Shown here piece after piece: positions 1-9,986 of a DNA stretch of 64,000 bases; the first letter of the stretch is position 1; each line of letters opens with the position of its first letter. The stretch is from Adiantum capillus-veneris (Eukaryota > Streptophyta > Polypodiopsida > Polypodiales > Pteridaceae). Made by a program: the position numbers and the translations under genes. The notes under the pieces are model-generated. The model saw nothing but the letters and a program-made list of their open reading frames with translations, was not told the DNA's origin and did not search any database. The DNA lies in the NCBI GenBank assembly GCA_014529385.2, contig CM043956.1, forward strand, positions 87,845,721-87,909,720, written 5' to 3'.

Positions 1-320
1 TCAAGTACTTCATGATGCAAACCAAGCTTTGCAACAAACAAGTGAGTTGGGAAAATTTTCTTTTGCAATTTAGTTTCCATATTCCTCACATTGCTGGTAA
101 GCACAATAAAAGTGGCCGATGCACTTTCACGATGACCGAAAGTGAATGCGGTGTCTATAGCTACTCACAATGATCTGTCTTCTATGATAGATGAGTATGC
201 TAGTGACCCTGACTATAGGGACATAATGTCAACCCTTGCTTTGGGGAATAAGGAGGAACCATTCACCTTGCAGGGTGGTTATCTTCTCTATGGCAATAGG
301 CTATGTATCATACACTCCCT
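1..320 (+). pseudogene. Chimera copy A: end of Gypsy RNase H and start of integrase
   Basis: This is the left remnant of a degraded Ty3/Gypsy pol gene, cut by the window edge. The first ~130 bases read like the end of a Gypsy RNase H (a run resembling LKYFMMQTKL, then a degraded form of the GKxNxVADALSR motif). Bases 142-320 are open and resemble the linker and N-terminal part of integrase. The reading continues after Copia-1 at 5528, where the histidines and cysteines of an HHCC zinc finger follow. Copia-1 interrupts it with a perfect 5-bp duplication. It is non-functional. The family assignment rests on motif order only. Confidence 0.7.
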
Positions 321-642
321 TGTTGAGATGTCGAGCTCTACACCTTGAGCTGGCATCCACTACGGGTCTTGGCCGCTTACGGAATTTACTCACTGGCGCA
401 TTAGGTGACCAACATGGAGGATCTCTGCCAGTGATTCTACAGCTGGACTACACTTATAGTGCCAGCCTAGTACGCTTCTAGCATGTTCACACTTAGTGAC
501 CGCATGTACATATGTGCTACTTTTCAGCTTTAGCACTTAGTCATTTTGTACTCTCTTTTCTGTGAAGAAGAAGAAGAAGCTTTCCATCTTTGTGTGCTTT
601 GTGCTTGCCTTGTGTAGCTCTCTTGCATCCTCATTCTTTACA
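321..642 (+). repeat. Copia-1 5' LTR
   Basis: 322-bp direct repeat of 5206-5527 with about 98% identity. It begins TGTTGAG and ends TTTACA, and the primer-binding site follows without a spacer. It should hold the promoter and polyadenylation signals, but I could not place a convincing TATA box. Confidence 0.95.
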
Positions 643-654
643 TGGTATTAGAGC
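643..654 (+). other. Copia-1 primer-binding site (iMet tRNA)
   Basis: TGGTATTAGAGC starts right after the LTR. It matches the complement of the 3' end of plant initiator-Met tRNA (TGGTATCAGAGC) except for T at position 7. Bases 655-910 are an untranslated leader in which I see no other feature. Confidence 0.9.
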
Positions 655-910
655 CTGGTGCAGGCAAGAGAGGCTAAGAGAGCAAGAGCATCACAATCCC
701 TTTGTTCGCAATCCACGACCAGATGCACAAGTTTCTGAATAGGTCTCCAAAGTGCAGTATACAGAGATTTACTGTACAAGTACAGTGGTTGTGAAACGCT
801 TGATTGTGGACACTCGTTGAGTGTAGAAAGCGTTACAGGAACCACGATAGCAGGTTCATCAGATTTGCAGGTTTTTGCAGATTGCAGCTATTTTGTCTTA
901 GTGCTTCAAG

Positions 911-3259
911 ATGTCTGACGGTTTCAGTCAGATTGTTACTGAGAAGATTGAGAAAAATAACTACCCTGCATGGAAGTTCAGAATAACAAATTTCCTAAAA
1001 GGAAAAGGTTATTGGGACTATGTAGAAGGAGACAATGAAAAGGAACCAGAGATTCCCGAGGCAAATGCTACAGCAGAACAAAGGAAAGCTTTGAGGGACT
1101 GGCAACAAGGCCAGAGCAAAGTGATGTATTGGCTGTCTATGAGCATCACAGATGGCATGATGGGCTATCTACAGGATGCTGAAACCCCCGCCATTGCATG
1201 GAGAAACTTAGGCAGAGTGTTCGAGGTGAACACCAAGGCCAGGAAGCTTCAACTAAAGTCGGAGCTAAATCAGGTTAAGAGGAACAACCTCTCAATCAAT
1301 GATTATGCCTTGAAGATCAAGAGTATCATTGAGGCTCTTGGATCTATTAAAGTGTCAGTGGAAGACGATGACATTGTCCGTGCATGCTTGGATGGTCTAG
1401 GAGATGAGTATGTACATTTTAGGTCTTCCATGAATACAAGAGACGACATCCCCGTGTTCCAAGATTTGATTTCTATGCTTATTCTTGAGGAGAAGAACCT
1501 TGACACATCTTCTTCTCATGGCAGAAATAATTCTGAACAGGCCTTCTATTCTAACTCCAACAGAGGTAGAGGTAGAGGTCGTGGTCGAGGCCCAAGGGGT
1601 TGCAGGGGCCAATTTCTGGAAGGTCAATCAAATCAAAACAATACAGGTGGCAGGGGAAACCAGTGTCAAGGCAGGGGGAGTCAAAGAGGTCGTGGTGCAG
1701 GATCAAGTAGGCAGCAACATACTCCAAATAGCAGAGAATGTTGGACTTGTGGTGAAAGAGGTCACATGTCACGTGACTGTTCAAAGGGAAAAGCAAGTAG
1801 AAAGAGAGAACAGGGCAACTATGCATCTACTAGCAGAGATGCAGATGACAGCAAAAACGAGCGCATGTTTGTTATGCAACATGTAATGAATACAATGACT
1901 GCAGAGAATTCCACCCAAGATGATGTTTGGTATGTGGATTCAGGTGCCTCTAATCACATGACGTCTCGTGGAGAGTGGTTTAGAGATATGCGCAAACCAG
2001 ATGTGTCAGGCTATGTGCAGACAAGAGATGACACAGCTCACCCCATTGCTCATGTAGGGGACATACCTCTAAATACGAAGAGTGGGAAATCAAAGTACTT
2101 AGCAGATGTACTTCATGTCCCAAATATTACAAAGAATCTTGTTTCTGTTGGACAAATGGTTGAGCAGGGTTTGCAGGTTCGCTTCAATCCAAATGGCTGT
2201 AAGCTGATCACAGAGGGCAAATGTGTGGGCAGAATGTTTACGCTGAATGTAGACATGCCTGAAGTAAAAGCTGCATTATTTGCACAGGGCACAGGTGTTG
2301 TGGCTGCTGTTGACATTTGGCACAAACGCATTGGCCATGTCAATGAGCAGAGATTGCGCAGCATGCAATCAAAACAGATTGTAAAAGGTTTGCCCAAATT
2401 CAAGGTGGATGGTATGCATAAAGTGTGTGCAACATGCCAGTTTGGAAAACAGTCAAAGGGCTCATTTCCACATGAGCGCAATGTATGTAAAAAGCCACTT
2501 GAGGTGGTGCACACAGATGTTTGGGGTCCAACCGATACTGCAAGTATACATGGTTGCAGGTATTATGTCTCTTTCATTGATGACCATACAAGGAAAGTAT
2601 GGGTCTACTTCATGCGTAACAAAAGTGAAGTGTTTGGTCACTTTCAAGACTTCAAAGTCATGATTGAGAAGGAGACAGATATGCAAATCAAGACATTGAG
2701 GTCAGATGGAGGGGGAGAGTACTTCTCCAATGATTTTTCAGATTTTCTGCGAATGCATGGTATACGCAGGCAGTTTACATGCAGATATACTCCACAGCAG
2801 AATGGGGTCGCAGAAAGGAAAAACAGGCACATTGCAGAGGTTGCACGTGCATTGATGAATGAGAAGAACATGCCTCATCATTTCTGGGCTGAAGCTGTAA
2901 ATACAGCTGTGTACATTATGAACAGGACACCTACAGCTGCGGTGCATGATGTAACACCCGAGGAAAAGTTTACAGGTACAAAGCCTGATTTGGCACACTT
3001 GAAAGTGTTTGGCTGCATAGCTTACGTGCATGTACCAGATGAGTTGCGTAGGAAATTGGATCCTAAAGCAGAGAAATGTATTCTTGTGGGATATTCCCTT
3101 GAACAAAAGGGGTACAGGTGCTACAATCCTACTACACGAGAGTTACGAGTGAGCAGAGATGTAGTCTTTGATGAGATGAGCAGCTGGTACAGTAATGCAC
3201 ATGGCACTATTGGGGCTGATGTAAAAGATGATGTGGTTGTACAAAATGTGAGGCCATAG
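911..3259 (+). CDS. Copia-1 gag, protease and integrase part of the polyprotein
   Basis: 782 codons. The N-terminal ~210 residues are a Copia gag of the DUF4219/UBN2 type, followed by an RG-rich stretch. A CCHC zinc knuckle begins at C277 (CWTCGERGHMSRDC). The aspartic protease has DSGAS with catalytic D343. The integrase has an H-H-C-C zinc region near residues 475-510 and a DDE triad at D536, D599 and E635; the last two are 35 residues apart, as usual for integrases. The ORF ends with TAG at 3257-3259 in the linker between integrase and reverse transcriptase, and the same frame continues to 5233. A CAG to TAG change is the simplest explanation. The start at 911 is the first ATG that gives the full gag. 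Confidence 0.93.
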   Translation: MSDGFSQIVTEKIEKNNYPAWKFRITNFLKGKGYWDYVEGDNEKEPEIPEANATAEQRKALRDWQQGQSKVMYWLSMSITDGMMGYLQDAETPAIAWRNLGRVFEVNTKARKLQLKSELNQVKRNNLSINDYALKIKSIIEALGSIKVSVEDDDIVRACLDGLGDEYVHFRSSMNTRDDIPVFQDLISMLILEEKNLDTSSSHGRNNSEQAFYSNSNRGRGRGRGRGPRGCRGQFLEGQSNQNNTGGRGNQCQGRGSQRGRGAGSSRQQHTPNSRECWTCGERGHMSRDCSKGKASRKREQGNYASTSRDADDSKNERMFVMQHVMNTMTAENSTQDDVWYVDSGASNHMTSRGEWFRDMRKPDVSGYVQTRDDTAHPIAHVGDIPLNTKSGKSKYLADVLHVPNITKNLVSVGQMVEQGLQVRFNPNGCKLITEGKCVGRMFTLNVDMPEVKAALFAQGTGVVAAVDIWHKRIGHVNEQRLRSMQSKQIVKGLPKFKVDGMHKVCATCQFGKQSKGSFPHERNVCKKPLEVVHTDVWGPTDTASIHGCRYYVSFIDDHTRKVWVYFMRNKSEVFGHFQDFKVMIEKETDMQIKTLRSDGGGEYFSNDFSDFLRMHGIRRQFTCRYTPQQNGVAERKNRHIAEVARALMNEKNMPHHFWAEAVNTAVYIMNRTPTAAVHDVTPEEKFTGTKPDLAHLKVFGCIAYVHVPDELRRKLDPKAEKCILVGYSLEQKGYRCYNPTTRELRVSRDVVFDEMSSWYSNAHGTIGADVKDDVVVQNVRP

Positions 3260-3268
3260 TCACAGGTT

Positions 3269-5233
3269 TTGAGTGGACCACAAGAGTCCTCTTCTCGTGG
3301 CTCTGTTGAGAAACTATGGAATGGTAGACTACGTACGCAGGTTACTCCACCAACAGGTACAGGGAATGTATCACGAAAAGGAAAGGAAAAGGTCGATGAA
3401 CCTCCCTTTATGGTTGATGCATCATCAGGTTTTTCACATGTAGACATGGATTCAGATGGTTCTGAACAAAGTCTTGATGAGGAATTTGGAGTTCCGGCTG
3501 TCAAGACACCTGGTGTAAGGAAAGTACAAGAAGATGCTAGAGGGCAAAGGAGTGACCAAGGACCGCGCAGATCTAATAGAGTCAAAAATCCAGTTCAGAA
3601 ATTGACTTATGATGGGTATCTAGCGCATCACCAAGCCTACATGGCTAAGGTGATACAGGATGTGGAGCCCACATGTTTTGAGGATGCAGTTGGAAATGTG
3701 CATTGGGATGATGCAATGAATGAAGAGATGGCTGCATTGGAAGCAAATGACACATGGGAGTTGGTGCCATTGCCAAGTGGCAAGAAAGCTATTGGCTGTA
3801 AATGGGTATATAAAACCAAGCATAAGGCTGATGGTAACATTGAGCGTCACAAGGCAAGGCTGGTCGCAAAGGGTTATGCACAGACGTATGGCATAGACTA
3901 TGAGGAGACCTTTGCTCCAGTGGCAAAGATGACGACTGTGAGAGCTGTCATAGCAGTGGCTGCATCTAAAGGATGGATTATGCATCAAATGGATGTAAAG
4001 AATGCCTTCTTGAATGGTGAGTTGCAAGAGGAAGTGTATATGGATCAGCCACCTGGTTATGTCGATCCAGGTTACCCAGATTATGTATGCAGACTTCTCA
4101 AAGCTTTGTATGGTTTGAAGCAAGGCTCTAGAGCATGGTGTGACAGGATTGCCAAGTATCTTGTCAGTATTGGTTTTAGGAGAGCTCATGCTGATCATTC
4201 ACTCTATGTACGTGAGAGTGATGTGGGGATTGTGGTCATTACCATATATGTAGATGACCTTATTATTGTTGGTGACAATGCTATGGAGATTGACCATGTG
4301 AAGGGTCTTCTCAAACAGGAGTTTGAAATGAAAGATTTAGGCGAGTTGCGCTACTTTCTTGGCATTGAGGTGATCAGGACTCTAAAGGGTGTATGGCTAT
4401 CACAGAGACAGTATGCTTTGGACATGTTGTCAAAGTATGGTATGGCTGATTGTAAGACAATTTCTATTCCCTTGGATGTGAATGCAAAGCTGAGTGCAGA
4501 GAAGGGTGATGTTGTTGAGGATGTCAACATGTACAGGAAGATTGTGGGTAGTCTAATCTACTTGACTATCACGAGGCCAGACTTGAGCTACACAGTAGGC
4601 TTGGAGAGTCAGTTCATGCAACTTTTGAGGAAGCCACATTTGGATGGAGTACGACGCACACTTAGGTATGTGCAAGGTACTCTTGACTACGCATTGTTCT
4701 ATGCAGCAGATGCACCATTAGCATTGTATGGGTATACAAATGCAGATTGGGCAGGTAGCATTGTTGATAGGAGATCTACGAGTGGCTTCATGTTCTCTTT
4801 TCGGAGTGCTGCTGTTACTTGGAGCAGCAAAAAGCAGCCTACGGTTGCTTTATCGAGCACAGAGGCCGAGTACAGAGGTGCAGCAGTTGCGGCGTGCGAG
4901 GTAGCTTGGCTACGCACATTACTTGAGGACTTGGGAGTGCAGGTGGACCAGCAGATTTTCATCCATTGTGACAACCTCAGCAGCATGCAGTTGGCTAGGA
5001 ACCCAGTGTTCCATGCCAGGACCAAACACATAGAGGTCCATTACCACTACGTTCGAGAGCGAGTGTTGGCGGGTGACATCGACTTGGTCTACGTCAGCAC
5101 AGAGGAGCAGATAGCGGATATCTTTACCAAGGCCCTCGGAGCTGAGAAGCTTCGACGTTTCCGGACTATGCTTGGACTCTGCGACATGCAGAGCTCGAGG
5201 GGGAGTGTTGAGATGTCGAGCTCTACACCTTGA
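3269..5233 (+). CDS. Copia-1 reverse transcriptase and RNase H part of the polyprotein
   Basis: Same reading frame as 911-3259, separated only by the stop at 3257-3259; the true reading probably starts at 3260 rather than at this ATG. After a ~110-residue linker comes the Copia reverse transcriptase (W-x-A-M-x-E-E entry, CKWVYKTK, ARLVAKG, GLKQGSRAW, catalytic YVDD at about 4247-4258), then RNase H (ADWAGS, SSTEAEYRG, HCDNLS, HARTKHIEVHYHYVRE). The frame runs through the purine tract and ends 28 bp inside the 3' LTR, a common arrangement. If the stop is read through or repaired in sister copies, this would be a working polymerase; as it stands the protein is split. Confidence 0.92.
   Translation: MSGPQESSSRGSVEKLWNGRLRTQVTPPTGTGNVSRKGKEKVDEPPFMVDASSGFSHVDMDSDGSEQSLDEEFGVPAVKTPGVRKVQEDARGQRSDQGPRRSNRVKNPVQKLTYDGYLAHHQAYMAKVIQDVEPTCFEDAVGNVHWDDAMNEEMAALEANDTWELVPLPSGKKAIGCKWVYKTKHKADGNIERHKARLVAKGYAQTYGIDYEETFAPVAKMTTVRAVIAVAASKGWIMHQMDVKNAFLNGELQEEVYMDQPPGYVDPGYPDYVCRLLKALYGLKQGSRAWCDRIAKYLVSIGFRRAHADHSLYVRESDVGIVVITIYVDDLIIVGDNAMEIDHVKGLLKQEFEMKDLGELRYFLGIEVIRTLKGVWLSQRQYALDMLSKYGMADCKTISIPLDVNAKLSAEKGDVVEDVNMYRKIVGSLIYLTITRPDLSYTVGLESQFMQLLRKPHLDGVRRTLRYVQGTLDYALFYAADAPLALYGYTNADWAGSIVDRRSTSGFMFSFRSAAVTWSSKKQPTVALSSTEAEYRGAAVAACEVAWLRTLLEDLGVQVDQQIFIHCDNLSSMQLARNPVFHARTKHIEVHYHYVRERVLAGDIDLVYVSTEEQIADIFTKALGAEKLRRFRTMLGLCDMQSSRGSVEMSSSTP
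5196..5205 (+). other. Copia-1 polypurine tract
   Basis: CGAGGGGGAG lies directly against the 3' LTR start at 5206, where plus-strand DNA synthesis is primed. It is also translated as the end of the RNase H frame. Confidence 0.88.
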
Positions 5234-5527
5234 GCTGGCATCCACTACGGGTCTTGGCCGCTTACGGAATTTACTCACTGGCGCGTTAGGTGACCAACAC
5301 GGAGGATCTCTGCCAGTGATTCTACAGCTGGACTACACTTATAGTGCCAGCCTAGTACGCTTCTAGCGTGTTCACACTTAGTGACCACATGTACATATGT
5401 GCTACTTTTCAGCTTTAGCACTTTGTCATTTTGTACTCTCTTTTCTGTGAAGAAGAAGAAGAAGCTTTCCATCTTTGTGTGCTTTGTGCTTGCCTTGTGT
5501 AGCTCTCTTGCATCCTCATTCTTTACA
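5206..5527 (+). repeat. Copia-1 3' LTR
   Basis: 322 bp, same ends as the 5' LTR. The five differences I count are near 5285, 5301, 5368, 5384 and 5423. It is followed by the target duplication TCCCT at 5528-5532. Confidence 0.95.
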
Positions 5528-6570
5528 TCCCTTCGTGAGAAATTCATGTATGAATACCATGCTCCTCCCTATGGGGGGAATAGAGGCATTCAACCTACTC
5601 TTCAGGGAGTAGAAACGTAGTTCTATTAGCCTACCATGGAAGTGGACATACAAGAGTATGTATCAAAATGTGTAGTATGCCAAGAGATCAAGTATGATAG
5701 AGGGAAGCAACGTGGATTACTCTAGTCATTGCTTATCCCAAATTCACCATGGGAGAGTATATCCGTGGATTTTATCTTTAGATTACTCAACTCTACCCAT
5801 GGGAATACGGGGAATATGGATGATAGTCGACAAGTTTAGCAAGCAAGCACACTTTATTCGTGTCAAAAAGACTATTAAGGAACACCAAATGGAAACCCTC
5901 TTCCTATCACAGATTTTCAAACACCATGGATTACCAACATCCATCATGTCAAATAGAGATCCTAGAATGACTAGTAATGGTCTGACAAGATTGAATTTCT
6001 CTTCTACCTATCACCCACAAACGGATGGCCAAAGTGAGAGAGCCAATCTTACAATACTTGATCTACTAAAGAGTTATGTTACCGAAGTAGATCAACGCTC
6101 ACAATGGGAAAAGTACTTACCTCCTGTAGAGTATGCCTACAGTAATACTATACATAATTCTATGGGAAAATCACCTTTTGAAATCATTGAGGGAAGACCT
6201 AAAAGTCCCTTGCTACTCAAAGTACATGGGAAGATCTTTGCTTTACTGAGGATGAGTATAGCCGTGACCTACAAGAGTCTTTTCAAAATATTAAGGAGGC
6301 TATATCCATCTTTCAACAAAGGCAAAAAGTTGATACTGACAAGCACAAAAGGGCCTTAAACTTCAAATAAAATGATTGGGTCTTACTTAAGTTTCCTAAG
6401 GCTTGTTTGAGGGAAACAACGGGCAAAAATCCTACGGGCCATCAAAAGTATTATGCTAATCTAGCAAAAAGATAATATGGTCCTTTTCAAACCTTGAAGC
6501 CCATCAATGAGATGGCTTATCAACTCCAGCTGCCAAACCATTGGCTCATACACAACGCGATTCTAATGAA
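5528..6570 (+). pseudogene. Chimera copy A: Gypsy integrase core and C-terminal domain
   Basis: Continues the reading left of Copia-1. Bases 5528-5700 carry the HHCC zinc finger (…YFYWPTM…VSKCVVCQE). The core follows to about 6240 with the motifs HGLP, SNRDP, YHPQTDGQSERAN and VEYAYSN. Compared with the family, about a dozen residues between SNRDP and LNFSS are missing. Frameshifts lie near 5760 and 6240, and stops near 6370 and 6470. The C-terminal domain (YYANLAKR…YGPFQTLKPI) ends near 6555 where a Gypsy element would normally read IHNxFHVSLL; instead the reading goes into Copia reverse transcriptase. Copy B at 60727-61620 has the same structure and shares most of the damage. Confidence 0.8.
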
Positions 6571-7589
6571 GGAAGCAGTTTATGAAATTTGAGTATATGC
6601 AATTTTAGCTCATGAGACTGGGGAATTGGCAAAGTTACCAGAGGGTAAACATGCATTTTCTTGAAAATGGTGGGTAGGAATAAGTACACGGCAGAAGATC
6701 CCAAGCCTAATTATAAGGCTAGATTGGTTGCTAGAGGACGCAAAAAGAAGAAAGGCATAGATTTTGATAATATTTTTTCTCCAATAGTCAAAATGACTAC
6801 ACTACATCTTGTACTTGGTTTGGTAACCATTGAGGACATGGAATTTATCCAAATGGATGTGAAGAGGGTGTTGCTTCATGGGATCTTGAAGAGGATGTCT
6901 ACATGAAGCATTTATAAGGCCTTTTGAAATAAAGCCTCAGAAGTCAACAATGGCAGACTTGGTATGTAGACTCAAGAAAGCTTTGTTTGGTCTAAAGCAA
7001 GGTTCAAGGCAGTGGTACATCAATTTTGATAAGTACATTTAAACCCCAGGTTATGTATGGAGCCAAGAGGATCACTACTTGTACACAAGGAGGTTGAATG
7101 ATGGTTCCCTCATCATTCTCATCTTGTATGTGGATGACATGATTATAGCTGGGAAGTCTAATAATGAGAATGCACTTCTCAAGGATGTCTTAAGCAAGTA
7201 GTTTGCCATGAAATATTTGGGTGATGCACATTATTTTCTTGGCATGTGTATCAAGAGAGATTGTAAGCATGGAATACTTGAACTATCACATGAAGTAGTT
7301 TGCCATGAAATATTTGGGTGATGCACATTATTTTCTTGGCATGTGTATCAAGAGAGATTGTAAGCATGGAATACTTGAACTATCACATGAAGAGTATATT
7401 CACAAGGTCTTGAAATGTTTTAACATACAAGGGGGGAAAGCACTGAGTAGCCCAATGGATGCATATGTAAAAATTAACAAGAACGTTTGTCCTAAACTAG
7501 ATGCTGAAAAGGTAGAGATGGAAAAGGTGCCATATTCTTTGGTAGTTGGCATCTCATGTTCACCATGGTTAGCATGCAACCATATATTT
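6571..7589 (+). pseudogene. Chimera copy A: Copia reverse transcriptase fragment
   Basis: Recognisable Ty1/Copia reverse transcriptase, joined downstream of a Gypsy integrase. The motifs in order are ELAKLPEGKHAF, KARLVARG, IFSPIVKMTT, IQMDVK, LKKALFGLKQGSRQW, YVDDMIIAG (near 7129) and KVLKCFNIQ. It stops at the position where Copia elements read VGSLMYA. It has several stops and frameshifts, lacks the 14 bp around the junction that copy B keeps, and carries a 97-bp internal tandem duplication. There is no Copia RNase H after it; a foldback element begins instead. It is not functional. Confidence 0.8.
7197..7390 (+). repeat. 97-bp tandem duplication in chimera copy A
   Basis: 7197-7293 is repeated without a gap at 7294-7390. 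Copy B has one unit only, so the duplication arose after the two copies separated. Confidence 0.85.
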
Positions 7590-8041
7590 ATTAGGTGAAA
7601 TTTGGACTCACAAAGGGGTCCTTTAAGGAGTTTGACTTTACCTCTCTCTACCAAAACAGGCGCATCAATAAATTTTTGCAAAAACAAACTCCAAAGCTGG
7701 CGGAGGTTTGGCATTTAGAATGTCCTCTTCAAGCTCTATCAATTAATATATAGCATGCCATGCGATTCCTCATATTTTAGAAGATTCTCTTTTTGATTCA
7801 CCTACGATGTGACAACTCCATCGGAATCTAAGTGAATCAAAAAAAGAATCTTTTAAAATATAAGGAATCTCATGGCGTGCTATATATCAGTAGATAGAGC
7901 TTAAAGAGGACATTCTAATTGTCAAAACTCTGTCAACTTTGGAGTTTGATTGCAAGAATTTATCCATGCACCCGTTTTGGTAGAGAGGGGTAAAGTCAAA
8001 CTCCTTAAAGGGCCCCTTTGTGAGTCCAAATTTCACCTAAT
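7590..8041. mobile_element. Foldback (MITE-like) element, copy A
   Basis: About 450 bp that is nearly one long palindrome. The left arm starts GGTGAAATTTGGAC after TA (7592-7593) and the right arm ends GTCCAAATTTCACC before TA (8038-8039). The arms pair almost to the middle, where GATTCAC near 7800 faces GTGAATC near 7835. A small CGATG/CATCG stem closes the centre. There is no coding capacity. The TA on each side could be a Tc1/Mariner-type duplication, but the inverted match itself runs through it, so the true ends are uncertain. Copy B is at 62544-62996, so it was present before the chimera was copied. Confidence 0.8.
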
Positions 8042-8498
8042 GTGCATTTGCCGTGGGCGTATTGTAAGGTCTCTACTTTCGCATTTTACAAAAGTTCTAT
8101 TACACATTTGAAATTTTTTTAACCATCACTTATTATTTAAGATATTCGAGTTCAAATTATGACTCGTAGGCTGAGAAAACCTAGAATTTAAAATTTACGC
8201 TACAAAATTTTGACATGTTTAGCTATATGAATCACTAATTAACTTATTGTAAGACTTATTTACTGATTGTAGAATTTTCTTTTACTACTTTAAAGTTAAT
8301 ATAAGACTGTAAAGTTTAACTTAAAAATGTAAAGTAAATTATCATTAAGGAAATAAATAAAATCATTATAAAGACAAAAGAATACACAGGGATGACAAAT
8401 AAAGGCACATGGACTCACATAGGAGGGGACAAAGTGGGACACACTGTCACATGAAAAGGAGAGCCTAGTCTTGACTAATCTTAATTAGGGGGGCTCTC
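8042..8498 (+). other. AT-rich 3' untranslated part of chimera copy A, with purine tract
   Basis: No ORF. Its last ~50 bases (from ACATGAAAAGGAG near 8452 to the G-run at 8488-8493) are shared with chimera copy B (63414-63461) and with the Gypsy-L interior (21462-21510). They form the pre-LTR segment with the polypurine tract. Confidence 0.7.
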
Positions 8499-8642
8499 TG
8501 TGGCCTTATCTTTTGATGATAATGACAAATTGGTCAAGCTGATGGGTACCACAAGGGTACCAAAAACGCGGGTATGATTTTTTAAGGATTTTTTTTAAAA
8601 AAAAATTTGGAAAAAAAAGAAGCTGGACGTTTTCTTTTCTGC

Positions 8643-8650
8643 TATAAATA
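8643..8650 (+). promoter_or_regulatory. Probable TATA box of LTR1
   Basis: TATAAATA in a segment conserved in all three LTR copies. It is intact in LTR3 (63624-63631) and reads TATAGATA in LTR2 (21693-21700). The start of transcription would be expected about 30 bp downstream. Confidence 0.6.
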
Positions 8651-8766
8651 GAGCATCCATGCTCACACTTTAAAACATAGAGATTGCCTCTATAGCGCTC
8701 ACGAAGTGCTGCCACTTTTCTTACAAAGAAGATGTCCACAAACCACTAAGAGAGCAAAAACTCTAG

Positions 8767-9298
8767 TGGATTAGTAAGGTACATATTAATTAAGATTCAA
8801 TTAGCTTTAAGAAGGATGTGTGTGTGTGTGCTATCTTTTACTCTAATTTCTCTAATAGATTAGTAAGATTCAATTAACTTTAACAATGATGTGTGTTTGC
8901 TATCTCTTACTCTAATTTCTCTAATAGATTAGTAAGATTCAATTAGTTTTAAAAAGGATATGTGTGTGTGTGTGTGTGTGTGTGTGCTATCTCTTACTCT
9001 AATCTCTCTAATAGATTAGTAAGATTCAATTAACTTTATGAATGATGTGTGTTTGCTATCTCTTACTCTAATTTCTCTAATAGATCAGTAAGATTCAATT
9101 AGTTTTAAGAAGGATATGTGTGTGTGTGTGTGTGTGCGTGCTATCTCTTACTCTAATCTCTCTAATAGATTGGTAAGATTCAATTAGCTTTAGAAAAGGA
9201 TGTGTGTGTGTTCTCTTTTACTCTAGTCTTTCTAATGGATTAGTAAGATTCAATTAACGTTAGAAAAGATGTGTGTGTATATTTTCTCTTACTCTAAT
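8767..9298 (+). repeat. Degenerate ~70-90 bp minisatellite with TG microsatellites in LTR1
   Basis: About six or seven units, each with ATTAGTAAGATTCAATTA, a GT-rich run of variable length, CTATCTCTTACTCTAAT and CTCTAATAG. Most length variation comes from (TG)n, longest near 8959-8984. The units are also present in LTR2 (to 22110) and LTR3. Confidence 0.85.
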
Positions 9299-9502
9299 CT
9301 CTCTAAGTATACCTACTCTCTCTAGTTAGTACATTTTCACTATTAACTTATGCATAGTTAATTGAAAGTTAATACATAAGAGAACTCATCATATTCTAAT
9401 CTCTCTAAGTATACCTACTCTCTCTAGTTAGTACATTTTCACTATTAACTTATGCATAGTTAATTGAAAGTTAATACATAACAGAACTCATCATATTCTT
9501 AT
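9299..9502 (+). repeat. 102-bp tandem pair in LTR1
   Basis: 9299-9400 and 9401-9502 are nearly identical. They start CTCTCTAAGTATACC and end with the AACTCATCATATTCT stretch. Confidence 0.85.
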
Positions 9503-9863
9503 TATACATGATGAAATTCTCATTCAACAATTTTATTGTCAAATTAGATTAAGTAGAATTTTGAATAATACTAAAAATTGATTTAGTTGAAGTATAGAAA
9601 TAGAAGTTAGAATTGGATTCGAAATGTCATGCATAAAAGTAATGCAGTCCTAAACTTTCACTCGTAGTTTACACACTTAATTTTTGATTAATCAAGATTA
9701 ACAAATATTTGATGTATAGAAATTAGATATAGAAGAACAACACTAAGTGTGAATCCAAGTTGGCAGGGTTCAAATTACAGACTCTCTTTGGAAACAAGGA
9801 GATTACTAGGGAAATTGACCAATTTAAAGTTCTACGTGTGTAACATAAGTGTAGTACAAAAAA

Positions 9864-9986
9864 ATGGCTCCAAAGTGTGCTCGAAACCAAGGCGCTAATG
9901 ATCATGAAGCTGGTACAAGTAATGGTGGAACTCTTGCGGAACATGTTATGTCTCCACCAATCGGATCAATCGGAGCTATGATACAG
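9864..9986 (+). CDS. Possible first exon of Gypsy-L gag, inside LTR1
   Basis: 41 codons starting MAPK, followed at once by a good donor-like site, CAG|GTTAGT at 9984-9992. The ORF is conserved in LTR2 (27298-27420) with several substitutions and no frame damage inside the exon. The gag core at 11884 has no in-frame ATG between an upstream stop (11827-11829) and its conserved start, but has a plausible acceptor (TATATTGCACAG|AG) that leaves the frame in phase 0 with this exon. The joined product would look like a normal gag N-terminus. The splice would remove the rest of the LTR and the primer-binding site. ORF and phases are seen directly; splicing is inferred. Confidence 0.45.

Larger units (their letters stand above)
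321..5527 (+). mobile_element. Copia-1, nearly intact Copia LTR retrotransposon
   Basis: A complete Ty1/Copia element of 5,207 bp. It has two 322-bp LTRs (321-642, 5206-5527) that start TG and end CA, an iMet-type primer-binding site directly after the 5' LTR, one gag-pol frame in the order gag, protease, integrase, reverse transcriptase, RNase H, and a purine tract just before the 3' LTR. The target duplication is TCCCT at 316-320 and 5528-5532. It landed in the integrase region of an older chimera element, which resumes in register on the other side. By eye the LTRs differ at five positions (four transitions, one transversion), so the insertion is fairly young. One in-frame stop in the middle is the only clear coding defect. 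Confidence 0.95.

Noticed and set aside
8767-9298. CRISPR-like array of ~80-bp repeats
   Set aside because: Units are contiguous and degenerate with TG microsatellites between them, inside a plant retrotransposon LTR. There are no unique spacers.
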